Source: Proteles cristata cristata
Taxonomy: Eukaryota; Chordata; Mammalia; Carnivora; Hyaenidae
Length of the DNA stretch: 64,000 nt
Direction of reading: 5' to 3'
Assembly: GCA_017311185.1 (NCBI GenBank)
Contig: JAESUZ010005462.1
Location: 2,604,001 to 2,668,000 of the forward strand
The position numbers were made by a program, and so were the translations under genes. Numbering within the stretch: position 1 is the first letter of the stretch; each line of letters begins with the position of its first letter. The notes beneath the pieces were generated by a model. It worked only from the letters and a program-made list of their open reading frames with translations, did not search any database and was not told the DNA's origin. Below are positions 1 through 11,940 of the stretch, piece after piece.

Positions 1-475
1 GCCAAAAGCACTTACTGTGTAATGATCAAAGGGCAAGAGCTAAGCCTAAGACAGAACAAGGATTCAGCTCACCTCCTGTGAGGAACACAGGAAACACAGC
101 CTGAGATATCAGGATCTCATCTGATCACTGGGGAAGCAAGGTTGACAAAATATCAAGGCCATCAGAGCCATGGTTTCATACTTTTGTTCTCATCACTTCT
201 GTTGTACATTCTAAAAACATAGAGAGATCTCAAGATTCTAGCCTCTGTACTCTTATTTACCTCCATTTTCTATCGCTGCCTTATGAGCAGTCACTCCACA
301 CTCTAACAAACTCTCAATATGCTAGACATAGTTGATCGCCTAATGTACATCCACTGGAAATCCTCCTTTTCCTTTCTCATTTTATTCAGGCATCTGTCCC
401 TTCCACAGTGACTTCATCTCCTGCCCTAGGATACATCCTGACTTATGCTAACCAATTGCAATAGCTCCACCCACC
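1..475. other. Unique non-coding DNA
   Basis: No repeat, promoter or credible reading frame is visible in this stretch. Base composition is ordinary for mammalian intergenic DNA, and the only open frame is a short chance one that runs into the next block. Confidence 0.6.
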
Positions 476-479
476 CACC

Positions 480-765
480 TCCCAGAGTGATTAGTAGAAG
501 AGGAAAGTCTGCAGAGAAGGCATCCCTGAGTCATTTCCTTCTCCTCAGGTTGTACTGCCATCTACACAGGTGCCTGGACTATGCAGCCATCTGCAGCTGG
601 CCAGGGGATGGATGGAAAGGCAGGAGCAAGAATTTGGGTCCCCTGTGACATCACTGAGCTGCTGTTCTGTGAAATAACAAATTATTGAGTTATCCAAGCC
701 AGTCTGTGTGTGGGGAGGGAGCTTTATGTTATTTATGATTGAAAGCCACTTGACTAATACACCCA
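480..765 (+). repeat. Possible MaLR-type LTR remnant (3' part)
   Basis: The stretch around 630-765 resembles the end of an old mammalian LTR: GTCCCCTGTGACATCACTGA, then TGTGAAATAACAAATTATTG (a degraded polyadenylation region), then CAAGCCAGTCTGTGTG and CTGAAAGCC/ACTAATACA-like text. The family call (ERVL-MaLR) is from memory of MLT1-like ends. The 5' boundary is not clear. Short frames on both strands here are not genes. Confidence 0.4.
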
Positions 766-1275
766 AAGCATAAGAATGGATTCTGCGATGTATTAAATGA
801 TAGCAGTGCTGTTGGCAGGAGTAGTGGGAACATCTAAGATTGTCACAATAATTGGAGGGGAGCACTCTGATCATTACTAGGCAGGAGCAGGGATGTTAGG
901 TGTCCTGCAATACATAGAACAGGTCCACAGAATCATCATTTCACATTCCACAAGACTGAAGAATGTTCTGTTGTATATCCATGATCACATTATGTATGTC
1001 TAGATTCTTACTCCAGCTTATGTAGAAACACAAAGCATTTCTGCACAGTCTTAAATATGCAGCTATTATATAAATTTGGGGACGTCTTTTTCTTTTACTG
1101 TTTGGAGCTGTAAATATACTTGTGCCTTGTTTAAGAAAACCATCACATAGACCACAAAACTGCTCATTGTGTGACACTTGTATTTGTTTGCATTCCTGAT
1201 GATCCTCTATATAAATACATCCATATGAATTCCTCACTATGTTTCCTGATGCAGAACTACCAGAGCATATATTTT
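766..1275. other. Unique non-coding DNA
   Basis: AT-rich unique sequence. The 98-codon frame on the minus strand (941-1237) has no recognisable domain, lies in no splice context I can see, and is treated as chance. Confidence 0.55.
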
Positions 1276-1288
1276 AAAAATATGTTTG

Positions 1289-1565
1289 GGGCTTCTGGGT
1301 GGCTCAGTTGATTAAGCTCAGGTTGTGATCTCATGGTTCCTGAGTTCAAGCCCCAAATTGGGCTCACTGCTGTCAGCACAGAGCCCGCTTTGGATCTTCT
1401 CTTCCTACCCCATTTCACTGCCCTTCCCCAACTCGTGCTTTCTGTCTCTCAGAGATATGGGGGAGAGGGGAAGGGGAGTGATGGGCATGGAGGAGGGCAC
1501 TTGTTGGGATGAACACTGGGTGTTATATGGAAATCAACTTGACAATAAACTATTAAAAAAACATC
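1289..1565 (+). mobile_element. Chimeric CanSINE / LINE-1 3' end
   Basis: Positions 1289-1451 are the 5' three quarters of a CanSINE: GGGCTTCTGGGTGGCTCAG, B-box-like GAGTTCAAGCCCC, then the CT-rich stretch. At about 1452 the SINE stops before its usual AAATAAATAAA tail and is replaced by a carnivore LINE-1 3' UTR end (GTGATGGGCATGGAGGAGGG, then TGGGTGTTATATGGAAATCA, then ACAATAAACTATT). Both parts are on the plus strand. A 13-bp repeat flanks the whole unit, AAAAATATGTTTG at 1276-1288 and AAAATTATGTTTG at 1566-1578 (12 of 13 identical), which suggests a single insertion. Template switching by the L1 reverse transcriptase is the simplest explanation. The 91-codon frame across it is not a gene. 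Confidence 0.75.
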
Positions 1566-1641
1566 AAAATTATGTTTGTAGGTGGGTTATATTTATCTAG
1601 GAGTTTCTTTCATGAGGTATTATAAAATAATTTACTTTTAG

Positions 1642-1840
1642 TTTTTTTAAATTTTTACAATTTTTATTCATTTTTGAGAGAGAGAGCATGAGTGGGGGAG
1701 GGGCAGAGAGACAGGGTCAAGCTCCAGACTATAAACTGTCATCACAAAGCCCAATGTAAAGTTTGAACCCATGACCTGTGGGATCATGACCTAAACTGAA
1801 GTTGGGTGCTTAACTGACTGAGCCATCCAGGTGCCCCTAG
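1642..1840 (-). mobile_element. CanSINE, old copy
   Basis: Reads on the minus strand: the A-rich tail is at the left as T-rich DNA, and the tRNA-like head is at the right (CTGAGCCATCCAGGTGCCCC). Imperfect flanking repeats AATAATTTACTTTTAG (1626-1641) and AATAATTTCTTTTA (1841-1854) fit a decayed TSD. CpG sites are mostly lost, so the copy is not recent. Confidence 0.85.
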
Positions 1841-1854
1841 AATAATTTCTTTTA

Positions 1855-4595
1855 AAAGGAAACGGTGGTAGTAATGGTTTCACAGATATACATATACAAA
1901 ATTAATCAAATTGTGCACTCAAAGTATGTATTACTAGTATATTTTTACTATACTCCCATAGAATTGAGGAAAAGGGGATTCTTAGGTCTGATAAAGCTGA
2001 AAGTAACTAGATTACATAATCTATGAGGCCTTTTCCAAATTATAAAATTTTACAAAACCACTGTACTAGTGTGTAAAAAATCTTGAATCACAAGTTCTAA
2101 ATAGGTAAGCCACTTCTGGAGATTTATAGATGGCACAAGTTGGCCCATTTCTTTTTACTCTTTTACTCAAGTATGTCACAATAGAAGACACTTGGTGGCT
2201 ATTATTTGGTCAGAAGACTCATCATTCTTGTTTGTTTCTGATGCTATGAGACCATCCTCTTACATTGCCAGAAATAATTTGGGACAAACCAGAATATGAA
2301 AAATCAATTTCAGGTCCTCCCAAATCTAATCCTGATTGCTTCATAACCTCTGTTACTCTTTTGTCTAGTTGATTGGCACTTAGAGTCATAGTAGACCTAG
2401 AGACACTGAGTTTTGAGACAGCATCTCTTCACAACTCTATACTGAGTATCTTTATGTTGATAACTTGAAATCAGCCATGGAGGGAATATTTGTGCTGCAA
2501 ACGTAGGCAAATGCTATAGACCAGAGCGCTTTTGTCCTGCAGAACAGGCTGTTAAACATATACACCATGCCACTGGCCAGCATGTGTAGACACCCTCTTC
2601 ACATGGATATGCCCAGACATTGCATATTAAGGCATCCAGGGTAGCAGATTTTCTTAAAACGTCACATAAACTGTAGCTTTGTTTTGAACATTAGAATATG
2701 CTTATCTGTTACCAGAAGACAGGATATATACTTGGACCTTCACTTTTTCTAAGAGTGGTTATAAAGATCTTTAGATGGCTGGCAAAAAGGTGGGTTAATG
2801 AATAGAGGGGTAGCAGGAAAGTGAAGATGATGCCAGATATGTGTGTGCCTGTGTATATGTGTTATGTATGAAAACTGGCTAGAAATCAAAGCTAACAAAC
2901 TTTGGCTCCAACTAACAGATCTGACATAAATGGCATGATTGCTGGAAGTTCATTAGTGTTCTCTTATTGAATGGGGTTTGGCACTGGGCTTGTTTTCCAT
3001 TGGCATGAGAGAGTTAAGAAAGAAATTGCCAACAAGTTTTTAGCCAACCAGATTATAATCAGCATGCTCCACCTGAAATTGGTGCCTACACAGCCATTTC
3101 AATTAACACCTGGAAGTCTCTAGTACTTGGTGGGAAGCAGATGAAAAGGTTCAAAGTTGGGAAAAATATGTTAAGGGGCTGGGCCTTGAGCTCACAGAGA
3201 CTCAGACTGTAGCCCAGGGAGATGAAACAAACCCATGTGTAATAAGATTAGGATCATGTGCCCTGGGGCAGATATTACACTGAAAAATATAGACACTATA
3301 TATGTTATATATTCTCCCAACCCAAGGAAAAAGCATGACAACTTTCCAGACATCTGGGCTGTGGCCTGAGTCCCGGGGAGTTCTGCTCTGTGGCCACCCT
3401 CAGGTTCCCCCCTCCACTCTTCTTTCCTTTCTGTCTCTGTCCTTTATATCTCCCATGGGCATACATTTATTTGGCACAAATATTTCCTACAAATCCCCAA
3501 ATGCCTTCTGCTCTCTCCCAACTCCACATTAAAACCCACTCCCAAAAAAGGATCTATTGTCAACCATTCCTTCATCATCCATCTCAGTCCAGCCATATCA
3601 GATCATCTGCTTATCTAATATACTTGTGCTGCAGAAATCATAACTGATCAATCTCATCTCCTGGAGTCTAGGTTACTGTATGTACATCAGCAAAACCCAG
3701 AGGAGTTTTGCTTCCTTTGCCTAGCTGTGGAGTTGAGATGCTGTGAGGAATTTTCTGGTTACTTTGTGGATACAATCAATTGGCTCCAGACAAAACCAAG
3801 TACTCCTCTGAGTCTGATTTTTGAAAATTATGAGTTTGTTGTCTTTTTTTCTGAGTGGTTAGGGTTGGCACCAAGGGGGATGGGATGGAGATGGTTATTA
3901 AGGATGTGTTTCACTCAAAAAATAGTAGACATTTAAATAGAGAAAAAAAGAAGAAGAAGAGATATGATTTAGACTATTTCTGTTCAGAAAAATTCCTTGA
4001 TAAGAGGCTATCAGAAAGAACCATCTTCAGACATCATGATTATAGAGACATTAAATAGTGACTCAGGGAGATGGTGGGTGGATCCTCTAATTAATGCTAA
4101 AAAGTGTCACCTGGGTTTGCATTTAGCCCAAAACAGTAATGGAGGGTGACAACTGGATGATTCTGAGAAGGTCTCCATATACCTCCACTGCCATACACAC
4201 CTTCTCAGGTACATTTTAGAAATATGTTTTCATCCATACAGCCCTTGAGATTGAAGTTATTTAATTAGGATTTTAAGACAAAAATTGAAGTAGCACATAA
4301 TGTTATTCACCCCAGATCTTAGAGGGAAATACCATGTTATGAATGAAAAACTATAACCTCCAAACTGGCCATTTATTAGGCAAAAATAAAATCTCAATAA
4401 CTTCCAAAGTAGGAATTACATAACTATGGTATTTTTGTCATAATATAAATAACGTACCAAAATTTTTTAAAAGGTAAAATCATTACTACTCTCATGCAAA
4501 TATAAAATGAACACATGAGATGTTTTATTTTTATACCTCATTAACCAGTGAGGGACCCAATACAGCATTAATTACAATGAATTCAAAACAATTGA

Positions 4596-4597
<2 letters not shown>
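1855..4597. other. Unique non-coding DNA, 2.7 kb
   Basis: No element I can name with confidence. Short open frames between 3302 and 4058 (up to 85 codons) overlap each other and lack domains. The part at 2930-3200 has a few NFI-like TTGGC words and little simple sequence, and might be conserved, but this is weak. Confidence 0.5.

Positions 4598-4635
<38 letters not shown>
4598..4635. repeat. (CA)n microsatellite
   Basis: Uninterrupted CA dinucleotide run of about 19 units, long enough to be length-polymorphic. The cysteine/valine run in the overlapping minus-strand frame is simply its translation. Confidence 0.97.
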
Positions 4636-4638
<3 letters not shown>

Positions 4639-5657
4639 TACAGATGTCAAAATGAATTTACAAATAAATGTTATATCCACAGGACAATAATTAATTGCAT
4701 CTCCACTAGACACAATCATTACATTTCAATGGGCAAGAGTCATTTGCATTAGTATGAAACTTCTTCAACTTAAAGAGTTCTAAAATAGCTCAAAGACAGA
4801 GAAGTGAAAGGTAGCCTAGAGCAGTGTGCTACAAAGGATGCCCAGTACTTTCTACCCATTTCAGACTTTTCAAAAGTGTTCATGTATATGTGTGTATGTA
4901 ATTTTTTATTGGATTTATATATCATATAGATGGAAATGACTTACTGTTAGAATAAGAAACAACTAAGCGATAATACTTTTATTAATTTTGGTTTTACACA
5001 TGTTAAAAAACACCATGTTTACAAAAATAAGTAGATGGTAAGTGAAGGCTTTGTTGAAGCAATGGCATTCAATTCTTTGAATTTCTTCTGAGTTCTATGT
5101 CATAATGATCAATAATCAAAATTCTTTTTAATTATCCATCAACTGATAATTAGGCCTTCCTTAGATTTCATTGAAAACAAAAGATTAGCAATAATTTGAC
5201 CACCATTAGAGTCATTCACACAAATATTTTGAACTATTTCTTCATTGCCCGTGATGAATTTTATATCCTTGAGCAATGCATCATAACAGCCTGAGTAAGA
5301 AGGATGCCTTTTGCAAAGTAGAAAAGGGAGAGAAGGAAGACAAGAATAGGCATTACTCACTCATGGTGTTATATTTCTCTTGGTACTTCCCAGTATCTGG
5401 CACATAGTGGAATTATTTTTTATTAATTTTAAAAAATGGGTGAATACATAGATGCCAAGGCAGATTTACTATAAAACTAACAAAGTTCAAACTTCATAAC
5501 CCTTCATTGTATGGGTCCCTTCCAAAGGCCTGGGTGGACACCTCAGGAAGGCATCTAAATGCTCATGTTCCTTGAGTGGGCCCCTAACAATGTGTTTCCA
5601 TGTTCATATGTAAAAAATTTACAAGAGGAAGATACTTCAACCACAATGAATTAATGT
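4636..5657. other. Unique DNA with a possible L2/MIR tail
   Basis: Mostly featureless AT-rich DNA. At 5385-5445 CCAGTATCTGGCACATAGTG followed by GGGTGAATACA resembles the common 3' end of L2/MIR elements, but it is too short and diverged to be sure. Confidence 0.4.
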
Positions 5658-5670
5658 CTTTTTCATTCTT

Positions 5671-5881
5671 TTTTTAAAATGTTTTATTTATTTCTAGGAG
5701 AGAGAGAGACAGCGTGAGCAGGGGAGGGTCAGAGAGAGAGGGAGTCACAGACTGAAACAGGCTCCAGGCTCTGAGCTGGCAGTCAGCACAGAGCCCGACA
5801 CGGAGCTCGAACCCGCGAACCGCGAGATCATGACCTAAGCGAAAGTCGGACGCTTAACCGACTAAGCCACCCAGGCGCCCC
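5671..5881 (-). mobile_element. CanSINE, young copy with intact TSD
   Basis: Nearly consensus feliform CanSINE on the minus strand, with most CpGs intact (for example CGAACCCGCGAACCGCGAG) and the head ending CCACCCAGGCGCCCC. The TSD TTTTTCATTCTT is perfect at 5659-5670 and 5882-5893. On its own strand it carries GCTGACTGCCAGCTCAGAGC and a tail beginning CTCCTAGAAATAAA, shared with the copies at 29407 and 59825. Confidence 0.95.
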
Positions 5882-5893
5882 TTTTTCATTCTT

Positions 5894-6978
5894 ATTTACT
5901 ATAAATCACAGTTTCCCTCCATAAGGTGAATTGGAGTGACTGCAGGCCACTTGTGATCCAGTTAAAGGATAGTTGGGTTGAGGATAATAATTAGTTTGGA
6001 TTTAATGAGATAAATTTATGTGATTTCCAGGCACTCGTACATACTGTTATTGCTTATTATCCTGATGTAGTATGGCTTTCAAAGAATATCCCTATAACAC
6101 ACTGTCTGCTCACTCAGCATCAAGATTGAAGATGCAGGGCAGAAGATAATGCAATCTACAGCATCTGGCTGTGGGTAGTGGAGAAGAAACAAATTTCCAT
6201 ATGTATAGAAATAGAAGCTACCCTGTAGAAAATTTTTCCAATCATCATCATATAAAATTATATGCACAGGATAATAAATACCTCTACCAAAACAAAAATT
6301 TACTATGCCTTTTTTTTTGGTGGGAGTGAATATTTGATAAAATTTGAATGCATTTCTTTTGGCATTTGAAAAATGAAAAATTTTAATAAAATAAATGAGA
6401 ACTATAAAACTTGATTGGATATATATGAAAGTATCTTCTTTTGGAGAGTTTAAATTTATTAAAGAACTAAGAAAAGTTTACATAAAATTCAGTAGAATAT
6501 AAACAAAAGTGCTAAAGACATGCAATGGAATCAATAAGACTTATTCCAATATCTTAACCAAAAAAACTTCATATCATTCAAAAATCAGTAATTCAGTAAA
6601 AGGAAGAGGTAAATTCTGAGTAAAACTTATGAATAGGATTGGATTATAGGAAACTCTATTCAATAAAGATGTAAGAATGATATGTAACATATTGGAATAT
6701 GATTTAAATGTCTTCTTGATTGGAAAAAAATAGTTATATTGATGAAGAGAGCATAAAACTTACAGGTTGTTGTCACTGGCTATTGATGAAACAACTGAAT
6801 ATATATCATCAATTTCACGAGTATGATTAGTCAGTGTAGAAGGAAGTCTGAAATACCCTGAAATCTTACAGTTCATGTATGATAAAAGTTTTCCCAAATT
6901 TTAATAAAAATCTTAAACTTTACTGAATATGACCACAGTATGTGGAAAATTAAAAGGAATTCTTCTAAATCTTTAATA
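5894..6978. other. AT-rich unique DNA
   Basis: Strongly AT-rich with many short A and T runs. I see no assignable repeat or gene. A 62-codon minus-strand frame (6079-6267) is treated as chance. Confidence 0.5.
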
Positions 6979-6990
6979 ACAAAAATTAAA

Positions 6991-7200
6991 TTATAAAAAA
7001 TTTTAATGTTTATTTTTGAGAGAAAGAGATAGAGCACAAGCAGGGGAGGGGCAGAGAGAGAGGAGGACACAAAATCTGAAGCAGGCTCCAGGCTCTGAGC
7101 TGTCAGCACAGAGCCCAACATGGGGCTCAAACTCAGGAGCTGTGGGGTAATGACCTGAGCCAAATCAGATGCTTAACCGACTAAGCCATCCAGGCGCTCC
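6991..7200 (-). mobile_element. CanSINE with perfect 12-bp TSD
   Basis: T-rich left end, GA-rich body, tRNA-like head at the right (CTAAGCCATCCAGGCGCTCC). The TSD ACAAAAATTAAA is perfect at 6979-6990 and 7201-7212. Several CpGs are already lost, so it is older than the 5671 copy although the TSD is intact. Confidence 0.93.
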
Positions 7201-7439
7201 ACAAAAATTAAAATTTAATCAGCCATGCTCAAACAAAGTGTGAATTATTTTTCTATTGTCTCAGGTACTAAAAAACTTCTGTTTAGAAAAAGTCATCAAA
7301 GAGGGTATAGCTAAAACAAGGAAAAATGTTTTAGAGGTGTGTTGGGATGTTTGTTAAGAATATATATTATTCTCCTAGATTCTGTGAGGTCTGAGGTATG
7401 TTCCAGAGCTTTTAAATTTGTAATATGTTTGGAAAGGGT

Positions 7440-7857
7440 AAGTGTCCATCAATTGATGACGGATCAAGAAGATGTGGTTTAGTTATACAATGGAATACTA
7501 CATGATAATGAGAAAGTGAAATCTGGCCATGTGTAGCAACATGGATGAAACTAGAGGGTGTTATGCTGAGTGATATAAGTCAGGCAGAGAAGGACAGATA
7601 CCATATGTTTGCACATATAGGTGGATTAGGAGGAAGCTAATGGGGGACCATGAGGGAGAAGAAGGGGAAAAATATTTGGGGAGAGAGAGGGAGGCAAACC
7701 GTGAGAGACTCTTGAATGCTGAGAACAAACTGAGGGCTGATGGGGGTGGAAGGAAGGGAAGGGGGTGATGGGCATGGGGGAGGGCACTTGTGGGGATGAG
7801 CACTGGGTGTTATATGGAAACCAATTTGACAATAAACTATTTAAGAAAAAAAAAGTC
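7440..7857 (+). mobile_element. 5'-truncated carnivore LINE-1 (ORF2 end and 3' UTR)
   Basis: The left part matches the end of L1 ORF2 (CAATGGAATACTACATGATA, the coding region for the QWNTT-like C-terminal segment, now with stops). It is followed by the carnivore 3' UTR: GAGAGACTCTTGAATGCTGA, GAACAAACTGAGGGCTGATG, TGGGTGTTATATGGAAACCA, and a short A-rich tail. No TSD was found. The last 90 bases closely match the L1 portion of the chimera at 1289-1565. Open frames here are on the wrong strand or broken; the element is dead. Confidence 0.88.
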
Positions 7858-7929
7858 ATATCACCTCCAAAATTTCTTTTGCATGTTCTCTCTCCTCTTC
7901 TGCTAATGTTAAACCTCATTACTCTATCC

Positions 7930-8490
7930 TCTGTCTCTTACCAACACTTTTGTATTTTTCCATTCTGTGTCTCACCATCCTTTATTCTAAATAGTTTCTT
8001 CTGATCTAACTTCCAGTTTACTAAATCTCTTCTTGGTTGTGACTAACCTACTATTAATTCCATTCATGAGTTCTTGATTTTGGTGATTGAATTTTTCAAT
8101 TTTGGAATTTGCTTTTGATGTTTGTGGCATGATCTGTTTTCTGCCAAAATTCTTAAATTGTCTCTCACGTCCTTGAACATAATAAGAATAGGCCTGGCAA
8201 AGGGTGTACTTCTATTAAATTTCCAATCTAATTTTTTTCTTTCTATTTCCATTAAATTTAGTTTTCCGTTTCTATTAAAATTTGTAATTCTGCTATTTGG
8301 AGTCTCTGGGGCTCTGTTGCTGTTGTTAGTTTTTTCAATAGATGTTTGTATATGCTGTCTTGTCTCCTAAGAACCCTGGTTATTTTCTATTGTATACTAG
8401 ATATAGTAACCCAAAATTATTTATAGAAATAATTTGTGGCTCAGGTGATTTTCCCTGAAGGAATTTGCTTGTTTCTGTGGGAATAGCTGA
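7930..8490 (-). mobile_element. Old LINE-1 fragment, antisense
   Basis: Text such as TTCCAGTTTACTAAATCTCT, GAGTTCTTGATTTTGGTGAT, GAATTTTTCAATTTTGGAAT and GGAGTCTCTGGGGCTCTGTT follows the antisense of an old mammalian L1 segment that is common in genomes. The same family reappears at about 50740-51080. The boundaries are approximate, and no coding capacity remains. Confidence 0.6.
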
Positions 8491-8558
8491 GAGTCTGAAT
8501 GATGGCACTGACTGCCTCATGGGGTCAAAGGACAGTCCTAGAATGCAGGGCTGTCACA

Positions 8559-8582
8559 GTGTGTGTGTGTGTGTGTGTGTGT
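8559..8582. repeat. (GT)n microsatellite
   Basis: Twelve uninterrupted GT units directly after CTGTCACA. Confidence 0.95.
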
Positions 8583-9439
8583 CCATAACACAGGCCTTTG
8601 AGGCCGCAAATCAAAGTGAGTGGAGAGTAGGGGTACACTTAGTTTAGGTCTAATGTTTAAGAGGTTTGTGATCAGTTACTTCAAGGAACATTTAGATTGT
8701 TGTTGCATCCTAATCTGGACATGGCTTCTAGGAATGCTCAGAGCACATTCTGCTGACATGCCCAGTGTGGTGACCTGAGGTACTGGGTAAGAGGTCATCA
8801 AACATGTCCTCTAGTGCCTGGCACCGAAATACATGGGGAGGGAAAAGAAACAATATTTGAAGAGTATGGAGTCAGAAGCCAGCCTATGGAAAGGTTTTTC
8901 AAATCTTCTAGCTCACATTTGAATGAAAGTTGATAAAAGTTATTCAAAATTTGACACCACTAAAATTTACATGATGATATCAATAATAAGCTACAAAACT
9001 GAAAGAAAAATTTCCAAACTATCCATAAGAAACAAATTTTTATCACTTGTGCTAGAAAAAAGACTAAAATATATTACTAGTCTTTCGTTAGTAATGATAT
9101 ACAAAATTGGTGTCATAGGAAATGGTAGTTATCTAACCGAAATTATAAGGAAATAAGAATGATAGAGGTAGATTGGACATTTCAAGTAATAAAGATATCT
9201 TCCTGGATTTTATGCTGCTTGTATTATATAGCAAGTTTTGAAAATTTGTAAGCCATTGTGACTTATTTTCTTTCTAACTGATAACATTTTCCATTTATTT
9301 TTGTATTTATTCTTTTTGAAAGAGTACTTTCAAATTGCTTAAATCTCAGGCCCCTCTCAGTCTGGGTTTGTACCTATGTGTGTATTTTAAAAGCTTTTTC
9401 TGTAGTCATTTGAGGAGAGATTCTTGGCTCTCATCATGT
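8583..9439. other. Unique non-coding DNA
   Basis: No repeat or gene recognised. AT-rich from about 8930, with a 77-codon frame (8923-9156) of low-complexity K/I/S composition typical of AT-rich chance translation. Confidence 0.5.
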
Positions 9440-9545
9440 CACTTACATTCTGTGGATTTCTGTTTAGCCATCTGTAAAATGAAGGAATTAGTTTGAAATT
9501 TCTAAGGTCTATTATCACTTAACATGCAGTGGCCCTGTGATGCTA
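9440..9545 (+). repeat. MIR-like SINE fragment
   Basis: CATCATGTCACTTACATTCT, then CCATCTGTAAAATGAAGGAA and ATTTCTAAGGTCTATTATCA, follow the MIR/MIR3 pattern of a CTTAACCTCT-like stretch, CATCTGTAAAATG, and a downstream CTAAGGTC. It is strongly diverged and the boundaries are approximate. Confidence 0.5.
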
Positions 9546-9676
9546 TGAATTGAGGCAAGAGCTTTAGTGACACTTTTCTCACCCTGGTGTCCTCATTTGA
9601 CAGATGAAGAAAAAAAATGACCCGGAAGAAACAAAGCACACATACCACCTCAGAAATCCTGAAAAGAGCAGCAGAG

Positions 9677-9916
9677 GGACTTCTGGGTGGCTCAGTCCAT
9701 TAAGTGTATGGCTTCGGTTTAGGTCATTATCTCACAGTTTGTGAGTTGGAGCCCTGCATCAGGCTCTGAGCAGACAGCCTCAGAGCCAGGATTCTGCTTT
9801 GGATTCTGTGTCTCCTTCTGTCTCTGCCCCTTCCCCACTCACACTCTGTCTCTCTCTCTCTCAAAAAATAAACATTTAAAAATTAAAAAGAGAGAGAGAG
9901 AGAGAGCGCAAACGAG
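9677..9916 (+). mobile_element. CanSINE with (GA)n tail
   Basis: Full-length but diverged: GGACTTCTGGGTGGCTCAG head, GTTGGAGCCCTGC B-box, CT-rich 3' part, then AAATAAACATTTAAAAATTA and a (AG)n run at 9889-9906. The TSD AGAGCAGCAGAG is perfect at 9665-9676 and 9917-9928. The GA repeat probably grew from the element's tail or the purine-rich target. Confidence 0.92.
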
Positions 9917-9928
9917 AGAGCAGCAGAG

Positions 9929-11940
9929 AAGAACCAGAGGATGAGGACAAAGCCACAGTGGCCAAGGTGTCCACATGCCAGGCAAGGTCTTGAGACACCT
10001 GGGCAGGACCTGCAAGGGAAGTGGCCAATGCCAGCTTTGCAAATTTCAACCCAACACCATCACCAGGGTATAAAATGGTTAGTGCTGAAGAAAACAGAAG
10101 AGAGAATTTATTTGGACAGAGCTTTGAAAGTCCTGCCGCATTTTCTTTTCCCATACCAGAAGGTTGGCATTGTTATTTTTGCATTAAAGTAAATCTTTTA
10201 ATTATTAAAATTAAACAGTTTGACTAGAAGTGACCAAAGGAGAATTTTTTGTAACATAGTGTGATTAGAAAAATCACAGGATTTATCCCAGATTTTCTCT
10301 GGGGTAAAGGAGAAGCCAACATAGCTGGTTTGCAAGGGCAATCGTGAAAAAGCATCAAATTATTATATGGTTGTCATTAAGTTCTGCCCTTTTAACTTAA
10401 TGCTTTAAAAACATTAGATACAGATATGTTATATAAACTATGCTGTGCTTTATAAATTTTAACTTGGGTTACATTTGGAGATAAAAAGGTCATTAGATCC
10501 TTAGATTTCATAGATAATTAAAATTTAGAAACATTTTGAGAGATTGATATCAGACTGCCAGATCCTTATTTGGCCAAGTAAAAACATTTTTTTAAAATCC
10601 CACCATTTACCATCATGAACATTTCATAAGGGAAAGAAAAACTTTATACTAAGAAAGTATGAAAAGATATAATGATAGATTACTGAAATAAAAAAAAATA
10701 CTTGAAATCTATTAATTTAACCTTATGAATATTTACCTGATCATTGTTTTTCCCACAGGTAAGTAAAGATTCTGTGGGAAACACATATGGGTCTGGAATC
10801 TGTGAATTAAATGCTTGTGGAGGCATTACTTTGATTATGACATTTGAGAAACCAGAAAAAAAAAAACCATGATGTTCCTATTGGTATGTCAAACCTGCGT
10901 AAATTGACATGACCCACAAACGGAAGAACAGATTCTGTCAAATCTCTCTGATTTTCTCACGTGATAAAACAAAACATGAAACTTTAACATTGCTCTCTTA
11001 AAAGCTCCCTTCCTGGAAATAGCCATAAACTCCAAAAACCACCAGGGTGTGAGGTGGAGGCAAGATGGCTCTTGGCAACAACCGCTAGAGAGAAAATCAA
11101 GTATTCACACTGCAGTTGCTTCCACTGCCACATGGTGGTGCTGTTGAAGCTTGGTCTCGCACAGCCTGATTCCACCATGAGGTGAGAATCCCTCTTTAAG
11201 GGAGAATAGCCCCCTTCCTAAGTGTTACTTGCTCAGAAGTATTCTTTATTTGAACCCCAGAGTTGCAGCTCTTAGAGATAAATTCTTTCAATTCACACAG
11301 ACAGGTACTTTCCAGAATAGCAGCCACCCCAAGCCAGTTCTAACTATAGCAGCTCACGGATAGAGATCGGGCATCTCCTTTCTCCATACTGACCAGCATA
11401 GAGGGGTGGGGCAGATTTTCCTTTAATACCCTCCCAACACAGAGATCCTCCCTGACATTCAGATCTCCTTGTTGAAGAACCTCTGAGCGACCCAAGGTCC
11501 TCACCTACCATCACACAGAGCAATCTCAGTGATGGCAAGGTGATTCTCCACTGAGATGTCTACTACAGAAAAGCTGGCTAAACAGAGAACTCATATTTAA
11601 TCTCTATTCAGGCAACCCTCTGTGCCAAACATGCCCCTTACATGTTGCCACAGAACCTCAGTACAAATCTGAAAAACTGTGAGGGAGCCACATAAACATG
11701 AACTTTCACAGAACACAAAAAGTATAGGGGATGCAGGGTGCAGCCTGCACCAATGGGCAATGGTAATGGTAAGAAAACAGGGGTATCAAAGACCAGCCTC
11801 ACCTCTACTCAGTACCACCTGCAAGAATTATCCTAGCCTCAGCCATTGGGGGGCAGGCTGGAGCTTCTAATACTTGCAATAGCCAAATTTCCTTCTCCAT
11901 CCACCCCATCTTTTCCTTCCCACAAAGGGGTTATTCTCTT
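9929..11940. other. Unique non-coding DNA, 2.0 kb
   Basis: No assignable repeat. Overlapping short frames at 9839-10227 are partly SINE-derived. Frames at 10984-11870 (63-64 codons) lack domains and splice context. A CpG-poor, moderately GC stretch at 11040-11560 contains TGCCACATGGTGGTGCTGTT, which only loosely resembles a CTCF site. Confidence 0.5.

Noticed and set aside
1288..1345. Functional tRNA gene
   Set aside because: The A- and B-box-like text belongs to the tRNA-derived head of a CanSINE; there is no cloverleaf. The same applies to all other SINE heads in the window.
11130..11150. CTCF site at CCACATGGTGGTGCTG
   Set aside because: Three mismatches inside the 14-base core.
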